From assembly GCA_036508135.1 (NCBI GenBank), contig DATCHW010000234.1, forward strand, positions 1 to 30,510: a DNA stretch of 30,510 nucleotides, given 5' to 3'. The position numbers and the translations under genes are program-made. This DNA is from DATCHW01 sp036508135. GTDB taxonomy: Bacteria; Bacteroidota; Ignavibacteria; Tepidaquicellales; Tepidaquicellaceae. The notes under the pieces were generated by a model, which was given only the letters and a program-made list of their open reading frames with translations, did not search any database and was not told where the DNA came from. Positions 1-8,927 of the stretch are shown one piece after another (position 1 is the first letter of the stretch; each line of letters begins with the position of its first letter).

Positions 1-286
1 AGGCCATAATGGAGAAATACCTGAAGCTTACTCATTATCACAAAACTATCCGAATCCGTTCAATCCGGTGACGAAGATTAACTATTCATTACCAAAGAAC
101 GGACTCGTTACACTGAAGATTTATGATGTTCTCGGAAGAGAGGTCATGACTTTGGTCAACGAAATGAAATCAGCAGGAAACTACGCTGTAGATTTCAATG
201 GTGCTAATTTATCAAGCGGAGCGTATTTCTACCGTCTGAAGTCGGGAGAATTTACTGATACAAAGCGAATGATGCTGATAAAATAA
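1..286 (+). CDS. Secreted protein, C-terminal T9SS sorting domain (5' partial)
   Basis: The reading frame is open from base 2 and ends at a TAA at 284-286, so only the last ~94 residues are visible. They contain YSLSQNYPNPFNP, then a short beta-rich domain with LKIYDVLGREV and a terminal GAYFYRLKSGE...KRMMLIK. This is the type A C-terminal sorting domain that directs proteins through the type IX secretion system in Bacteroidota and Ignavibacteria; it is normally cleaved at the cell surface. The catalytic or binding part of the protein lies outside the window, so its function cannot be stated. A hairpin follows 18 bases after the stop. Confidence 0.85.
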   Translation, partial: GHNGEIPEAYSLSQNYPNPFNPVTKINYSLPKNGLVTLKIYDVLGREVMTLVNEMKSAGNYAVDFNGANLSSGAYFYRLKSGEFTDTKRMMLIK

Positions 287-303
287 CTTAATATTTTTTC
301 ATC

Positions 304-347
304 TCATCGGATGAATCAAGCGGTAATGCCGGTTATTCATCCGATGA
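304..347 (+). terminator. Hairpin after the T9SS-domain gene
   Basis: Perfect 13-bp arms, TCATCGGATGAAT at 304-316 and its reverse complement at 335-347, separated by 18 bases. The position directly after a stop codon suggests transcript termination or 3'-end protection. There is no strong T-run, so termination is inferred. The left-arm sequence recurs at 981-993. Confidence 0.5.
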
Positions 348-454
348 ATTATATAAAATAATCAGATACCTGTATATAAATTAATAGATTGGAAATCGGA
401 ATAATATCTATGATATTCGATTAGTTTAATTAATTGAACCGGGAGGTATTTATT

Positions 455-961
455 ATGGGGAATAGTAATAAATCCATTCAGAAAAAATCATCAGGGAATG
501 ATATATTAAGTCAAAATCAAACCCGCAGAGAGTTCTTCAAAACTGCATCAATGATAGCATTACCGACAATTGCATTTTTAGGTTTAGGTTCACTGGGAAG
601 AGAATTATATGCTTTTAATAAAAATTCATTCATAAAACCGAAGATACCAACTGATTGTGAGAATAGTTGCGAAGGAACTTGTACTGCAGATTGTGCCGGT
701 GGATGTGCAAATGACTGTGAAAGTAGTTGTACATGCAATTGTACAGGATCCTGCGAAGGTGCTTGTGCAGGTGAATGCGAAGGAAAGAGCGGACCATCAA
801 CGAATAAATCTCTGGAAGAATCTACTTGTGATTGTACAGGCTGTACAGGTTCCTGCACAGGTCCCTGCCAGGGTGATTGTTTCTCAAAGTGCAATGGTAC
901 TTGTAGCGGAGATTGTACTGGAGCCGGAAGAAATCCGCCTTCCGGTCCTGCAAGATCATAA
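455..961 (+). CDS. Orphan CXXX-repeat Cys-rich precursor with Tat-like leader
   Basis: 168 residues from the ATG at 455, chosen because GGGAGG lies at 441-446 with normal spacing; an in-frame TTG at 434 lacks such a site. The leader contains TRREFFK followed by a hydrophobic stretch (ALPTIAFLGLGSLG), a good twin-arginine signal. The rest is two blocks of cysteines with mostly four-residue spacing, about 12 and 9 Cys, joined by a Ser/Lys linker ending LEEST. Leader and repeats are clearly homologous to the five precursors at 13.7-17.4 kb. This copy sits about 10 kb from the maturation enzymes, has a different leader start and tail, and its periodicity is broken more often (TCNC, CDC, CTGC). 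Probably a substrate of the same radical SAM system acting in trans, although a simple Cys-rich exported protein is possible. Confidence 0.75.
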   Translation: MGNSNKSIQKKSSGNDILSQNQTRREFFKTASMIALPTIAFLGLGSLGRELYAFNKNSFIKPKIPTDCENSCEGTCTADCAGGCANDCESSCTCNCTGSCEGACAGECEGKSGPSTNKSLEESTCDCTGCTGSCTGPCQGDCFSKCNGTCSGDCTGAGRNPPSGPARS

Positions 962-974
962 AACCATGTGATAC

Positions 975-997
975 ACAAACTCATCGGATGAATTTGT
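975..997 (+). terminator. Short hairpin after orphan precursor
   Basis: ACAAA-C-TCAT / CGG / ATGA-A-TTTGT forms a 9-bp stem with one mismatch, 14 bases after the stop. It reuses the 13-mer TCATCGGATGAAT found in the hairpin at 304-347. Weak T-run, so termination is a guess. Confidence 0.3.
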
Positions 998-1061
998 AAA
1001 AAGATTGATACCTATAAACAAATTTATAGTTTAGAAATTTAAACAATATGTAGAAAAAGAA

Positions 1062-1823
1062 ATGAATATAACAAATCAAACTAAATTAATTTTTCTTGCT
1101 CTTTTTGTTTTTTCTTTAATTTTTACGGCAAGTATATTAGCTCAGGATGTTCCGGAGGAAGCCCGAAAGCATCTTGCACGAGGTCAGGCAGCTGTTGAAA
1201 TTGCAAAAACAAATTCAGACTTTGAAGAAGCAGTCAGTGAATTTAATAAAGCCATTGAACTTGCTCCAGATTGGTCTGAAGCATATTATCAGCTCGGAGT
1301 TCTTCAGGATAAACTCGGAAAGTATGACGATGCCTGTAAAAATTTGAAACTCTGTCTTGAACTTGCTCCAAATGCTGATAACTATGCGAAGGTTCAGGAA
1401 TTATATTATAAAGTAGAGTACAAACGCGATAAAGGCAATAAGAAAAAAGAAATCATTACCATATTAACCTCTCATACTTACAAGAAGAAAGGTGGAAATA
1501 ATGGGGGAGTTTGCGTAATACAAGATTTAATAAAAAAAGGTGAGGAAATCAAAGCATACATTCACTGCATGGAGCATAATAAAGATGAATGGAGTCATAC
1601 TGTTCCGGTAGAATTCGATGGTTCGGTATTAAAGTTTACATACAGATATTATGGATGTAATATGTCACCTAACCTTAAAAATTATCCTTGTGAATGGGAA
1701 GTTAAAGTTGAATTGACTGTGATATCAACTTCACCCTTACTCTTAAAAGGAAAGGAATTATGGAATAGAAAATTCAATTCAGAGTTTAAGGAAACTTACG
1801 ATATAGAATGGGAATTTAATTAA
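1062..1823 (+). CDS. Secreted TPR-repeat protein
   Basis: 253 residues. The N terminus is a Sec signal peptide (charged start, hydrophobic core LIFLALFVFSLIFTASIL, cleavage likely after AQ near residue 28). Residues ~33-110 contain tetratricopeptide helices, with AVSEFNKAIELAPDWSEAYY and a second copy around DACKNLKLCLELAPNADNY. The C-terminal ~140 residues are beta-rich, contain several Cys (CVIQD, HCMEH, YYGCNMSPNLKNYPCEWEV) and belong to no family I recognise. The gene starts 100 bases after the orphan CXXX precursor on the same strand, but the hairpin between them argues against a tight operon. Function unknown; a periplasmic or surface scaffold is the most that can be said. Confidence 0.75.
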   Translation: MNITNQTKLIFLALFVFSLIFTASILAQDVPEEARKHLARGQAAVEIAKTNSDFEEAVSEFNKAIELAPDWSEAYYQLGVLQDKLGKYDDACKNLKLCLELAPNADNYAKVQELYYKVEYKRDKGNKKKEIITILTSHTYKKKGGNNGGVCVIQDLIKKGEEIKAYIHCMEHNKDEWSHTVPVEFDGSVLKFTYRYYGCNMSPNLKNYPCEWEVKVELTVISTSPLLLKGKELWNRKFNSEFKETYDIEWEFN

Positions 1824-1896
1824 AGTTAAGATTGCAATATAATAATGTAGTAGTTCAAAATCGTGTGTAAATTTAAATTACAATTGATTTTTCTAT

Positions 1897-4422
1897 TTAC
1901 AGGTCATTAAACCAGTATTCTTTTCCGGTTTTATCTATATATCCCCTTCTGCCATTAAGTTCTATATAAGCACGTCCATTAGAAAACGAATATACCATAT
2001 CATATTTTAAAGGAATGACTTCCTTGCCGTGATTATCTACAAAACCCCACTTCTCTTCTGATTTAACTTTTGCGAGTCCTTCAGTGAAACTGTATACTTC
2101 ATCATATTCCAACGGAACAACTTCCTTGCCTTTTTTATCTATTAATCCCCACTTACCTCCGATTGGATTTCCATACGAATCAAGTTTCCCGCCGATATTT
2201 ACAGCTGCAAATCCTTCATCGAAATTTTGAACAATATCATATTCCAACGGAACAACTTCCTTGCCGTGATTATCTACAAAACCCCACTTACCTCCGATTG
2301 GATTTCCATCCAAATCAAGTTTCCCGCCGATATTTACAGCTGCAAATCCTTCATCGAAATTTTGAACAATATCAAATTTTATCGGAACGACTTCCCTGCC
2401 TTCGATGTCTAAGAAACCCCATTTATTATTTAATTTAACACTCACAAGTCCTTTATAGAAATTCGAAATCTCATCATATTTCAAAGGAATAATTTCCAAT
2501 CCATTTTTGTCAACAAAACCCCACTTACCCCCTTTGAAAAATCCATTTTCACGCTTTCCGCCAATATTAACAGGCACAAGTTCTTCGTTTAATTCATATG
2601 CAAAATCATATTTTAAAGGAATAACTTCATTTCCGTTTGTGTCAATAAATCCATATTTGTTGTTCGATACGACAAGAGCATATCCATTACGGAATGGTTC
2701 TGAATAATCATATTTTATTGGCACAATTTCATTACCTTTTTCGTCAATAAATCCAAACTTTTCATTAAACTGAACCAGAGCAAGTCCATTTGTAAATTCA
2801 TGTAAGGATTCATATTTAAATTGTGTAACCTCATTATCATTTTTGTCAATCAATCCCCATTTATCATTTAATAGAACCCTCGCAACTCCTTCTTTGAATT
2901 CGAATGCATAATTATATTTTAGAGGGATGATCACATTACCTTTCTTGTCAATAAAACCCCAATTTTCTCCTAATTTAACGCTTGCCAGTTTTTCAGTAAA
3001 TGGATAAGCAGCATCGTAAATTGTATCTATGATTATTTTTTCATCCCTATCGCAAAATCCCCATTTATCTCCGCTATTGAACGGAATCGGGTAATCTTCC
3101 CAGTATTCAGTTCCGTTTTTATCTATATAACCGTAAAACTTATTGTTCATCATAATACTCGCAAGACCTTCAGTGAATACCATCATATTGTATTTCAAAG
3201 GAACTACTTCCGTACCGGTTTTATCAATAAATCCATAGTTGTCATTTGATTTAACACAAGCCAATCCGTCAACGAATTCATATGTAACATCATATTTAGG
3301 AGAAAGGATTATATTACCGGTTCTGTCAATGAATTTCCATTCACCGCCTGTAAAAGTATCATATAAGTCCGGTTTTCCTCCAACATTAACGGCGGCAAGC
3401 CCTTCCCGAAAAGAAAATGCATAATCATAAATAAAAGGAATAACTTCACTTCCGTTTTTATCTATAAATCCGGACTTTCCATTCTTCGATGCCACAGCAA
3501 GACTTTCACTGAAAGAATATACATCATCATAAATTAAAGGAATAACTTCCGCACCCGTTTTATCTATGAATCCGAATTTGCCTATGATAATAGAATCATT
3601 TTTCGTTTTTTGCCTTCCAAAATTTACTTTTGCAAATCCATCTTTGAAAAACCAGACATCATCATATTTCATGGGAGTAATCTCTCTACCGCTTATATCA
3701 ATAAATCCATATTTGTCATCTAATTTTACCGAGACAAGACCCTCCGAAATTTCCCCGATAAAATCGTATTTCATCGAGATGATTTCATTACCTGCTTCGT
3801 TTATTAACCCCCACTTTTCATTTATTCTAACGGGTACTATACCTCCCTTAAAATTATGCACTTCATCATATTTCAACGGAACAACCTCATTACCATTTTT
3901 ATCAATAAATCCCCACTTTCTATTTAACTCAACCTTAGCGAGTCCGTTTTGAAATCCTTCAACATTATCGAATTTTAAAGGAATAACCTCATTTCCATTT
4001 TGATCTATAAAACCCCACTTGCCTCCATTAGAAATATCATACTTTGGTCTTGCCCCGATATTTACCGGTGCAAGTCCTTCGCTGAATTCAAATGCATAAT
4101 CATATTTTATCGGAATAACCTCTTTACCGGTTTTATCAATGAATCCAAATTTACCTCCGATAAAAAAACCAATCTCGTGTACTTTTCCTCCAATGTTTAC
4201 ACAAGCAAGTCCTTCATGGAAAAGTTTAGCTCCATTGTATTTTATTTCAATGATTATTTTTTTGTCTTTTTCTCCGGGTTGTGAAGGAAGGCAATATCCC
4301 CACTTATCGCCGATACGGTATGGTATCAGGTCAGGAGTTTCAGATTTGGCAGTATCCTGTGAGTAAGTAAAATCAGATGTCAAAAACAGGATTGTTAGAA
4401 AATAAAAAATTAATTTTTTCAT
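1897..4422 (-). CDS. Secreted WG-repeat protein, double length
   Basis: 841 residues: a signal peptide (MKKLIFYFLTILFLTSDFTYSQ) and about 22 WG beta-repeats of the form KWGFIDKNGNEVIPLKYD...F.EGLA.VN. WG (KWG) repeats form beta structures whose biochemical role is not established. Around residue 440 the sequence reads YIDKNGTEYWED, which is the exact C-terminal end of the next two genes, and is followed at once by an N-terminal-type module (FNSGDKWGFCDRDEKIIIDT). The protein is therefore a head-to-tail fusion of two ~420-residue units. Two repeats near the C terminus are almost identical at DNA level. Neighbours at 4452 and 5893 are paralogues in the same direction with 29- and 28-base gaps, so the three are probably one operon with 5893-7116 first. 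Confidence 0.85.
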   Translation of the reverse strand: MKKLIFYFLTILFLTSDFTYSQDTAKSETPDLIPYRIGDKWGYCLPSQPGEKDKKIIIEIKYNGAKLFHEGLACVNIGGKVHEIGFFIGGKFGFIDKTGKEVIPIKYDYAFEFSEGLAPVNIGARPKYDISNGGKWGFIDQNGNEVIPLKFDNVEGFQNGLAKVELNRKWGFIDKNGNEVVPLKYDEVHNFKGGIVPVRINEKWGLINEAGNEIISMKYDFIGEISEGLVSVKLDDKYGFIDISGREITPMKYDDVWFFKDGFAKVNFGRQKTKNDSIIIGKFGFIDKTGAEVIPLIYDDVYSFSESLAVASKNGKSGFIDKNGSEVIPFIYDYAFSFREGLAAVNVGGKPDLYDTFTGGEWKFIDRTGNIILSPKYDVTYEFVDGLACVKSNDNYGFIDKTGTEVVPLKYNMMVFTEGLASIMMNNKFYGYIDKNGTEYWEDYPIPFNSGDKWGFCDRDEKIIIDTIYDAAYPFTEKLASVKLGENWGFIDKKGNVIIPLKYNYAFEFKEGVARVLLNDKWGLIDKNDNEVTQFKYESLHEFTNGLALVQFNEKFGFIDEKGNEIVPIKYDYSEPFRNGYALVVSNNKYGFIDTNGNEVIPLKYDFAYELNEELVPVNIGGKRENGFFKGGKWGFVDKNGLEIIPLKYDEISNFYKGLVSVKLNNKWGFLDIEGREVVPIKFDIVQNFDEGFAAVNIGGKLDLDGNPIGGKWGFVDNHGKEVVPLEYDIVQNFDEGFAAVNIGGKLDSYGNPIGGKWGLIDKKGKEVVPLEYDEVYSFTEGLAKVKSEEKWGFVDNHGKEVIPLKYDMVYSFSNGRAYIELNGRRGYIDKTGKEYWFNDL
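2151..2416 (-). repeat. 135-bp near-identical tandem duplication inside WG gene
   Basis: The stretch beginning ACTTACCTCCGATTGGATTT at 2151 recurs at 2286 with few differences over about 120 bases, a period of 135 bases or 45 codons. This is one WG repeat duplicated in frame, much more recently than the others. Confidence 0.75.
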
Positions 4423-4451
4423 TTTACAATTTAAATTTTAAATGGATTTTT

Positions 4452-5864
4452 TTAATCTTCCCAGTATTCAGTTCCGTTTTTATCAATGTAGCCATATTTG
4501 TTATCGATGATAATCTTTGCTATTCCATTTTTGAATTCACCTGCATAATCGTATTTAAAAGGTGTTATTTTCTTTCCTGTTTTATCAATATATCCCCACT
4601 TCCCTCCGTTATCCTCATATTCACCCGGTTTCCCTCCGATATTTACTGCCGCAAGTCCTTCGACAAAATATCCTGCAATATCATATATCATCGGAATAAC
4701 TTCATTACCGTTCCTGTCAATAAAACCCCACTTGCCTCCGGCAACCATACCATTTTTGTTTTGAATTCCACCGGTATTTACCATTGCAAGTTTTTCGTGA
4801 AAATCACCTGCACCATCATATATTATTGGAATAACTTCTTTCCCGTTTTTGTCTATGAATCCTATTTTGCCACCTGTAATAAATCCATCCTCATTTTCTT
4901 TACCGCCGACATTTACCTGAGCAAGACCATCGTTAAAAGAATTTCCGTATTCATATTTTAACGGTATTACTTCGCTGCCATCTGTGTTAATGAATCCAAA
5001 TTTGTTATCTTTATATACCCCGGCTAATCCCTCTTTGAAATCATAAACAAAATCATATTTTACCGGAATGACTTCCATTCCATTTTTATCGGCATAACCA
5101 TAAATACCTCCGGAAATTATTCCAAATTCATCCGGCTTTCCTCCGATATTCATCCAAACAAGTCCTTCGTGGAATTTGCCGGATAAGTTATCATATTTTA
5201 CCGGAATAACTTCTTTACCATTTTTATCAATGAAACCAAACTTTTTATTTAATTTAACCCAAGCAAGCCCATCATTAAAATCACCGGCTAAATCAAATTT
5301 TAGAGGAATAACTTCATTATCGTTCGTGTCAATAAATCCATACTTGCCTTTTAACATAACCATTGCAAGTCCTTCCGTGAAATCGCTTATGTCATCATAT
5401 ATAGGCTGAATTATCACATCGCCCTTTTTATTAAGAAAGCCATTCTTGCCATCTAAATAAATTCTGGCAAGTCCTTCTCTGTAATCCCAGATATAACCAT
5501 ATTTTATCGGAGTGACTTCATTGCCGGTTTTATCTATAAATCCATACTTGTCATTTAATTTGACCCAAGCAAGACCCTCTATAAAATTCCCGGTACCATC
5601 ATATTTTAATGGAATAACCTCCTTGCCTGTTTTATCTACAAATCCGCATTTTTTGTTTAATGCAACCATTGCAAGCCCTTCACAGAATAGCCTGGCATCA
5701 TCATATTTTGTGTCTATGATTATTATTTTTTCTTTATTGCAATAACCCCAATTTTCGCCTTCGCGGTATGGGATTAGGTCGGCAGATCCGGAAGTATCCT
5801 GTCCGAAAGTAATATCAGATATCAACAAAAAGATTGTAATTAGATAAAAAATTAATTTTTTCAT
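4452..5864 (-). CDS. Secreted WG-repeat protein
   Basis: 470 residues. Signal peptide MKKLIFYLITIFLLISDITFG, nearly the same as that of the downstream 841-residue paralogue. An N-terminal cap module (LIPYREGENWGYCNKEKIII) is followed by about 11 WG repeats (YGFIDKTGNEVTPIKY and relatives); several carry an inserted Gly-rich loop (VNIGGKPGEYEDNGGKWGYID). It ends in YIDKNGTEYWED, which closes all three proteins here and can be read as a C-terminal cap. It lies between two paralogues with gaps of 28-29 bases, so co-transcription is likely. The role of WG-repeat secreted proteins is not known; surface structure or ligand binding is inference. Confidence 0.85.
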   Translation of the reverse strand: MKKLIFYLITIFLLISDITFGQDTSGSADLIPYREGENWGYCNKEKIIIIDTKYDDARLFCEGLAMVALNKKCGFVDKTGKEVIPLKYDGTGNFIEGLAWVKLNDKYGFIDKTGNEVTPIKYGYIWDYREGLARIYLDGKNGFLNKKGDVIIQPIYDDISDFTEGLAMVMLKGKYGFIDTNDNEVIPLKFDLAGDFNDGLAWVKLNKKFGFIDKNGKEVIPVKYDNLSGKFHEGLVWMNIGGKPDEFGIISGGIYGYADKNGMEVIPVKYDFVYDFKEGLAGVYKDNKFGFINTDGSEVIPLKYEYGNSFNDGLAQVNVGGKENEDGFITGGKIGFIDKNGKEVIPIIYDGAGDFHEKLAMVNTGGIQNKNGMVAGGKWGFIDRNGNEVIPMIYDIAGYFVEGLAAVNIGGKPGEYEDNGGKWGYIDKTGKKITPFKYDYAGEFKNGIAKIIIDNKYGYIDKNGTEYWED

Positions 5865-5892
5865 TTACATTTTCAATTTAAAATTGATTTTT

Positions 5893-7116
5893 TCAATCTT
5901 CCCAGTATTCAGTCCCGTTTTTGTCGATGTATCCCCAGTTTCCATTAAACATGACCAATGCAAGTCCATCTTCGAAAACGTGTGCATCATCATATTTTAT
6001 GGAAATAATCTCTTTGCCTTCTCTATCAACGAATCCATACTTGCCATTTAATTCGACTCTTGCAAGCCCTTCGCTGAAAGGGGAAGCAAAATCGTATTTC
6101 AAAGGAATAACTTCTTTGCCTTCTTTATTCACAAATCCCCACTGGTTATTAATTTTAACTGCCGCAAATCCTTCTTTGAAATCCCATGCATTATCGTATT
6201 TCAAAGAAATAACTTCTTTGCCCTCTTTGTCGATAAATCCGGATTTTTTGTCTAAAGTAACCAGTACAAGCTCTTCTCTGAAATTCCCTACAGCATCATA
6301 TTTTAAAGGAACAACTTCGTTGCCTTCTCTCTCAATAAATCCCCATTTTTTATTTATTCCAACTTGAGCAAGTCCTTCGTTGAAAGGCTGTGCAAAATCA
6401 TATTTTAAAGAAATAATTTCTTTGCCTTTATTGTCGATAAAACCGAACTTATCGTCTAAAGAAACGAGTGCAAGTCCTTCTTTGAAACCCCATGCATTAT
6501 CATATTTAAAAGAAATAACTTCTTTGCCTTCCTTGTTTACAAATCCACATTTGCTATTTAATCTAATCTGTGCAAGTCCTTCGCTGAAATCATTTGCATA
6601 ATCATATTTTAATGGAGTAATTTCATTACCTTTGCTATTAACAAAACCCCATTTGTCATTTAATTTAACCGGTACAAGTCCTTCGCTGAAATTTCCGGAT
6701 TCGTCATATATTACAGGAATAATTTTCCTTCCTTCTTTGTCAACATATCCATACTCGTTGTTTAATTTTACCAAAGCAAGTCCGTTTATGAAACCCCAGG
6801 CATCATCATATTTTAAAGAAATAACTTCTCTGCCGGTTTTATCAATAAATCCCCATTTATAATTTAATTCTACCGCTGCAAGACCTTCACTTAATAACTT
6901 TGCGTGGTCATATTTACAGGGGATAATTATTTCTTTATTCTGATTGCCTGAGCCTGACTGCATTGGTAGACAAAATCCCCATTTATCGCCTTTGCGGTAA
7001 GGGATTAATTCGTGAGTTTTTGAAGAGGTGTCAGAAAGAGAAAACAAACAACCTGCATCAAAAAAACAAAACAAAAACAGGATAAGAAAAATCCAAAGTA
7101 TATTTCTTGTTTTCAT
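5893..7116 (-). CDS. Exported WG-repeat protein, first of three
   Basis: 407 residues. The N terminus is hydrophobic (ILWIFLILFLFCFFDAGC). The Cys at the end could be a lipidation site (DAGC), but the -3 residue is Asp rather than Leu, so ordinary cleavage is equally possible. The N-terminal cap (LIPYRKGDKWGFCLP) is followed by about 9 regular WG repeats of ~40 residues with few loop insertions and the shared C-terminal cap YIDKNGTEYWED. This is the most regular of the three and close to the size of each half of the 841-residue fusion, so it approximates the ancestral unit. It is the promoter-proximal gene of the probable three-gene unit. Cellular function unknown. Confidence 0.85.
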   Translation of the reverse strand: MKTRNILWIFLILFLFCFFDAGCLFSLSDTSSKTHELIPYRKGDKWGFCLPMQSGSGNQNKEIIIPCKYDHAKLLSEGLAAVELNYKWGFIDKTGREVISLKYDDAWGFINGLALVKLNNEYGYVDKEGRKIIPVIYDESGNFSEGLVPVKLNDKWGFVNSKGNEITPLKYDYANDFSEGLAQIRLNSKCGFVNKEGKEVISFKYDNAWGFKEGLALVSLDDKFGFIDNKGKEIISLKYDFAQPFNEGLAQVGINKKWGFIEREGNEVVPLKYDAVGNFREELVLVTLDKKSGFIDKEGKEVISLKYDNAWDFKEGFAAVKINNQWGFVNKEGKEVIPLKYDFASPFSEGLARVELNGKYGFVDREGKEIISIKYDDAHVFEDGLALVMFNGNWGYIDKNGTEYWED

Positions 7117-7228
7117 TTAATTCTCTTTCTTCACTTATTTTTATATTATTTGAAAAACAATTTTATTCTTTACTCTTATAAATAAAAAGTTTGAATCATA
7201 CACTAGATTTCGTGACAATGTAATTTAA

Positions 7229-7312
7229 CTAATCCTTAATACACCTTACGGAAAAACCCGATGAAAGTATAATCCCTGTAAGTAAAAAAATAGCTGATAA
7301 TGATTTTCTCAT
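7229..7312 (-). CDS. Possible small exported peptide, 27 aa
   Basis: A short frame from ATG (7312) to TAG: charged MRKS, a hydrophobic segment AIFLLTGIILSSGFSV, then RCIKD. A weak purine site (CCGGAAAAAT) precedes it. It resembles a bare signal peptide or the start of a decayed lipoprotein. It sits in the 238-base gap between the beta-barrel gene and the WG genes, where nothing else is visible. It could easily be chance. Confidence 0.25.
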   Translation of the reverse strand: MRKSLSAIFLLTGIILSSGFSVRCIKD

Positions 7313-7354
7313 AATTTTTCCGGATTTAATTTTTTTATGTATACAATTTTATTA

Positions 7355-8089
7355 TTATCTGTGAAAATAGTAACCAATATTCAACTGAAAAACTGAAATT
7401 GAACGGCTTTTTGAAATTGGGTGATTAGGATCTCCCGATGAATAAAAGGGATCCCTATCATCGTTTAACGACTGATATGAACCAATTCTCCCGGTACTTC
7501 CTCCGTTATTAAAATTCTTACCAAATGCATTAATTATATTGTAATCAAATTCAATTGTTATCCCGTTGTTTTCTCCTATTGGGAAATCATTGCCAAGCTT
7601 GAATCCAATTCCAAACCGGTCATCAGTCTTCATATCATAACTTCCGTCCGGAACATTTTGAACCCGGGAAAAAGTTACCGAACCATCAATATTAGTGTAA
7701 AGAAATGAAATTCCAAAATATGGATGTAAGGCAGCAGATTGATTGGATAAAAAATAATAACTTGGTCCGGCAAATACTGTTAAAAGATTTTGTTTCAAAT
7801 CAATATTACCATTTGAAGAAGGGTTTGCCGATCCGGAATTTTTTAAAACAGAATAACTTATACCAAAATCCAGATTCACGTGCGGAATACTTGGATTTAT
7901 TGAAAAAACCAAAGCAAAATTGATTCCGGGCTTTAATCCGTATGCATTACCTGAATAATAATCAGATATACTACCTGAGTAATCAGCTGTAGGGATTGTG
8001 ACCCCTACCGTCGGTTGAATGAACAATTGTGAGTAAAGTGAACTTACCGGGAAAAATATACAAACGAACAAAATACAAAAATTTTTCAT
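7355..8089 (-). CDS. Outer-membrane beta-barrel protein (porin-like)
   Basis: 244 residues. Signal peptide MKNFCILFVCIFFPVSSLYS, then alternating amphipathic strands typical of an 8- to 10-stranded outer-membrane barrel: FIQPTVGVTIPTADYSG, GISYSVL, LTVFAGPSYYFL, PYFGISFLY, FGIGFKLGNDFPI, ITIEFDYNII, and a final aromatic strand VFQLNIGYYFHR. The terminal aromatic residues fit a BAM-recognised last strand. Length and strand pattern match the generic outer-membrane beta-barrel domain family seen throughout Bacteroidota; substrate or role cannot be deduced. It stands alone, 83 bases from the DUF805 gene, with no clear operon partner. Confidence 0.8.
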   Translation of the reverse strand: MKNFCILFVCIFFPVSSLYSQLFIQPTVGVTIPTADYSGSISDYYSGNAYGLKPGINFALVFSINPSIPHVNLDFGISYSVLKNSGSANPSSNGNIDLKQNLLTVFAGPSYYFLSNQSAALHPYFGISFLYTNIDGSVTFSRVQNVPDGSYDMKTDDRFGIGFKLGNDFPIGENNGITIEFDYNIINAFGKNFNNGGSTGRIGSYQSLNDDRDPFYSSGDPNHPISKSRSISVFQLNIGYYFHR

Positions 8090-8172
8090 TTTAGTAAATT
8101 TAAATTAATAAATTATTTTTATTGAAATCTATTTATAATAATAAAAATCATTTTTAAAATTTTAAATTTCAG

Positions 8173-8541
8173 TTATTTAATTTCTTTTGGTTTTATACCA
8201 TATTCATTCTCGCCTGCGTCTCCGTTAGATGACACAACTACAAAAAACCAGATTATTCCTATTACCGGAATCAGGACAATAAAAATGTACAATCCGCTTT
8301 TCCCTACATCGTGAAGCCGTCTGACAGCAACTGCCAGTCCCGGAATAAAGACAATTATTGAATATATTTTAGAAACCGAATCAGATTGGAATAAAGGAGT
8401 TTTTAACTCGAAAATGCGATCAACCACCATAGCTGTTACCGAAAATAAAATATTAAATAACACAAAGTACCAAAACTCACTTTTATTTGCCCGACCCTCA
8501 AATTCGAAATAGTTCTTAAATGCTTTTAAATAGTAATTCAT
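8173..8541 (-). CDS. DUF805 family inner-membrane protein
   Basis: 122 residues. The opening YYLKAFKNYFEFEGRANKSEFWYFVLFN, the central PGLAVAVRRLHDVGKSG and the end GDAGENEYG are the conserved features of DUF805 (YhaH/YhaI-like) proteins. Three hydrophobic segments are visible (residues ~25-45, ~62-80, ~85-105). The family is widespread, has no settled function and is sometimes linked to stress responses. An in-frame ATG at 8541 gives the family's usual N terminus. Flanking intergenic regions are AT-rich and give no operon clue. Confidence 0.85.
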   Translation of the reverse strand: MNYYLKAFKNYFEFEGRANKSEFWYFVLFNILFSVTAMVVDRIFELKTPLFQSDSVSKIYSIIVFIPGLAVAVRRLHDVGKSGLYIFIVLIPVIGIIWFFVVVSSNGDAGENEYGIKPKEIK

Positions 8542-8927
8542 TTGTTGTTACTTTAATAAATTTCTAAATCGTATGACTTTACCTTTTGCTTTCTTTTTAT
8601 TGATACATTGAACAATTCGTTAATCATAATTCTTGACATCAATAGTAACATATCTTAAAAACAGATGTAAAGTCAATATATTGTTTGACAAATATTATAC
8701 GCAAATAACCTGCCATGTTATTTCTCGGTACAAATAATCACTTAATTCTTTATAAACTCACCGGAATAATTATATTTCTCTTGTTTTTTTTATTTTCACC
8801 ATATTAATTTACTAATTAAATAACGTTAATAACATTTAATTATTTGGGATAAAACAATGCTAATAATAAAATAATTTTCACTTAAAAAAGTGTTTCTCTT
8901 TTTGTTAGTTATAAACTGAATTAAAAA
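8542..8927. other. AT-rich intergenic stretch, no gene seen
   Basis: 386 bases between the DUF805 gene and the end of the metallophosphoesterase gene. Both strands are dense in stops. A TTGACATCAATA-like segment near 8634 could be promoter material but cannot be tied to a gene. Confidence 0.5.

Noticed and set aside
517..984. Long open frame antisense to the orphan Cys-rich precursor (Pro/Gln/Val-rich)
   Set aside because: Regular TGT/TGC-rich CXXX coding leaves long open frames in other phases. The same artefact appears over all six precursors.
2151..2416. CRISPR-like regular repeat
   Set aside because: The repeats are in-frame WG protein modules with period 135 bases, not short repeats with unique spacers.
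3566..4961. Open frames on the plus strand across the WG-repeat genes, up to 194 codons
   Set aside because: They follow the repeat periodicity of the real minus-strand genes and lack signal peptides or family features; shadows of repetitive coding sequence.
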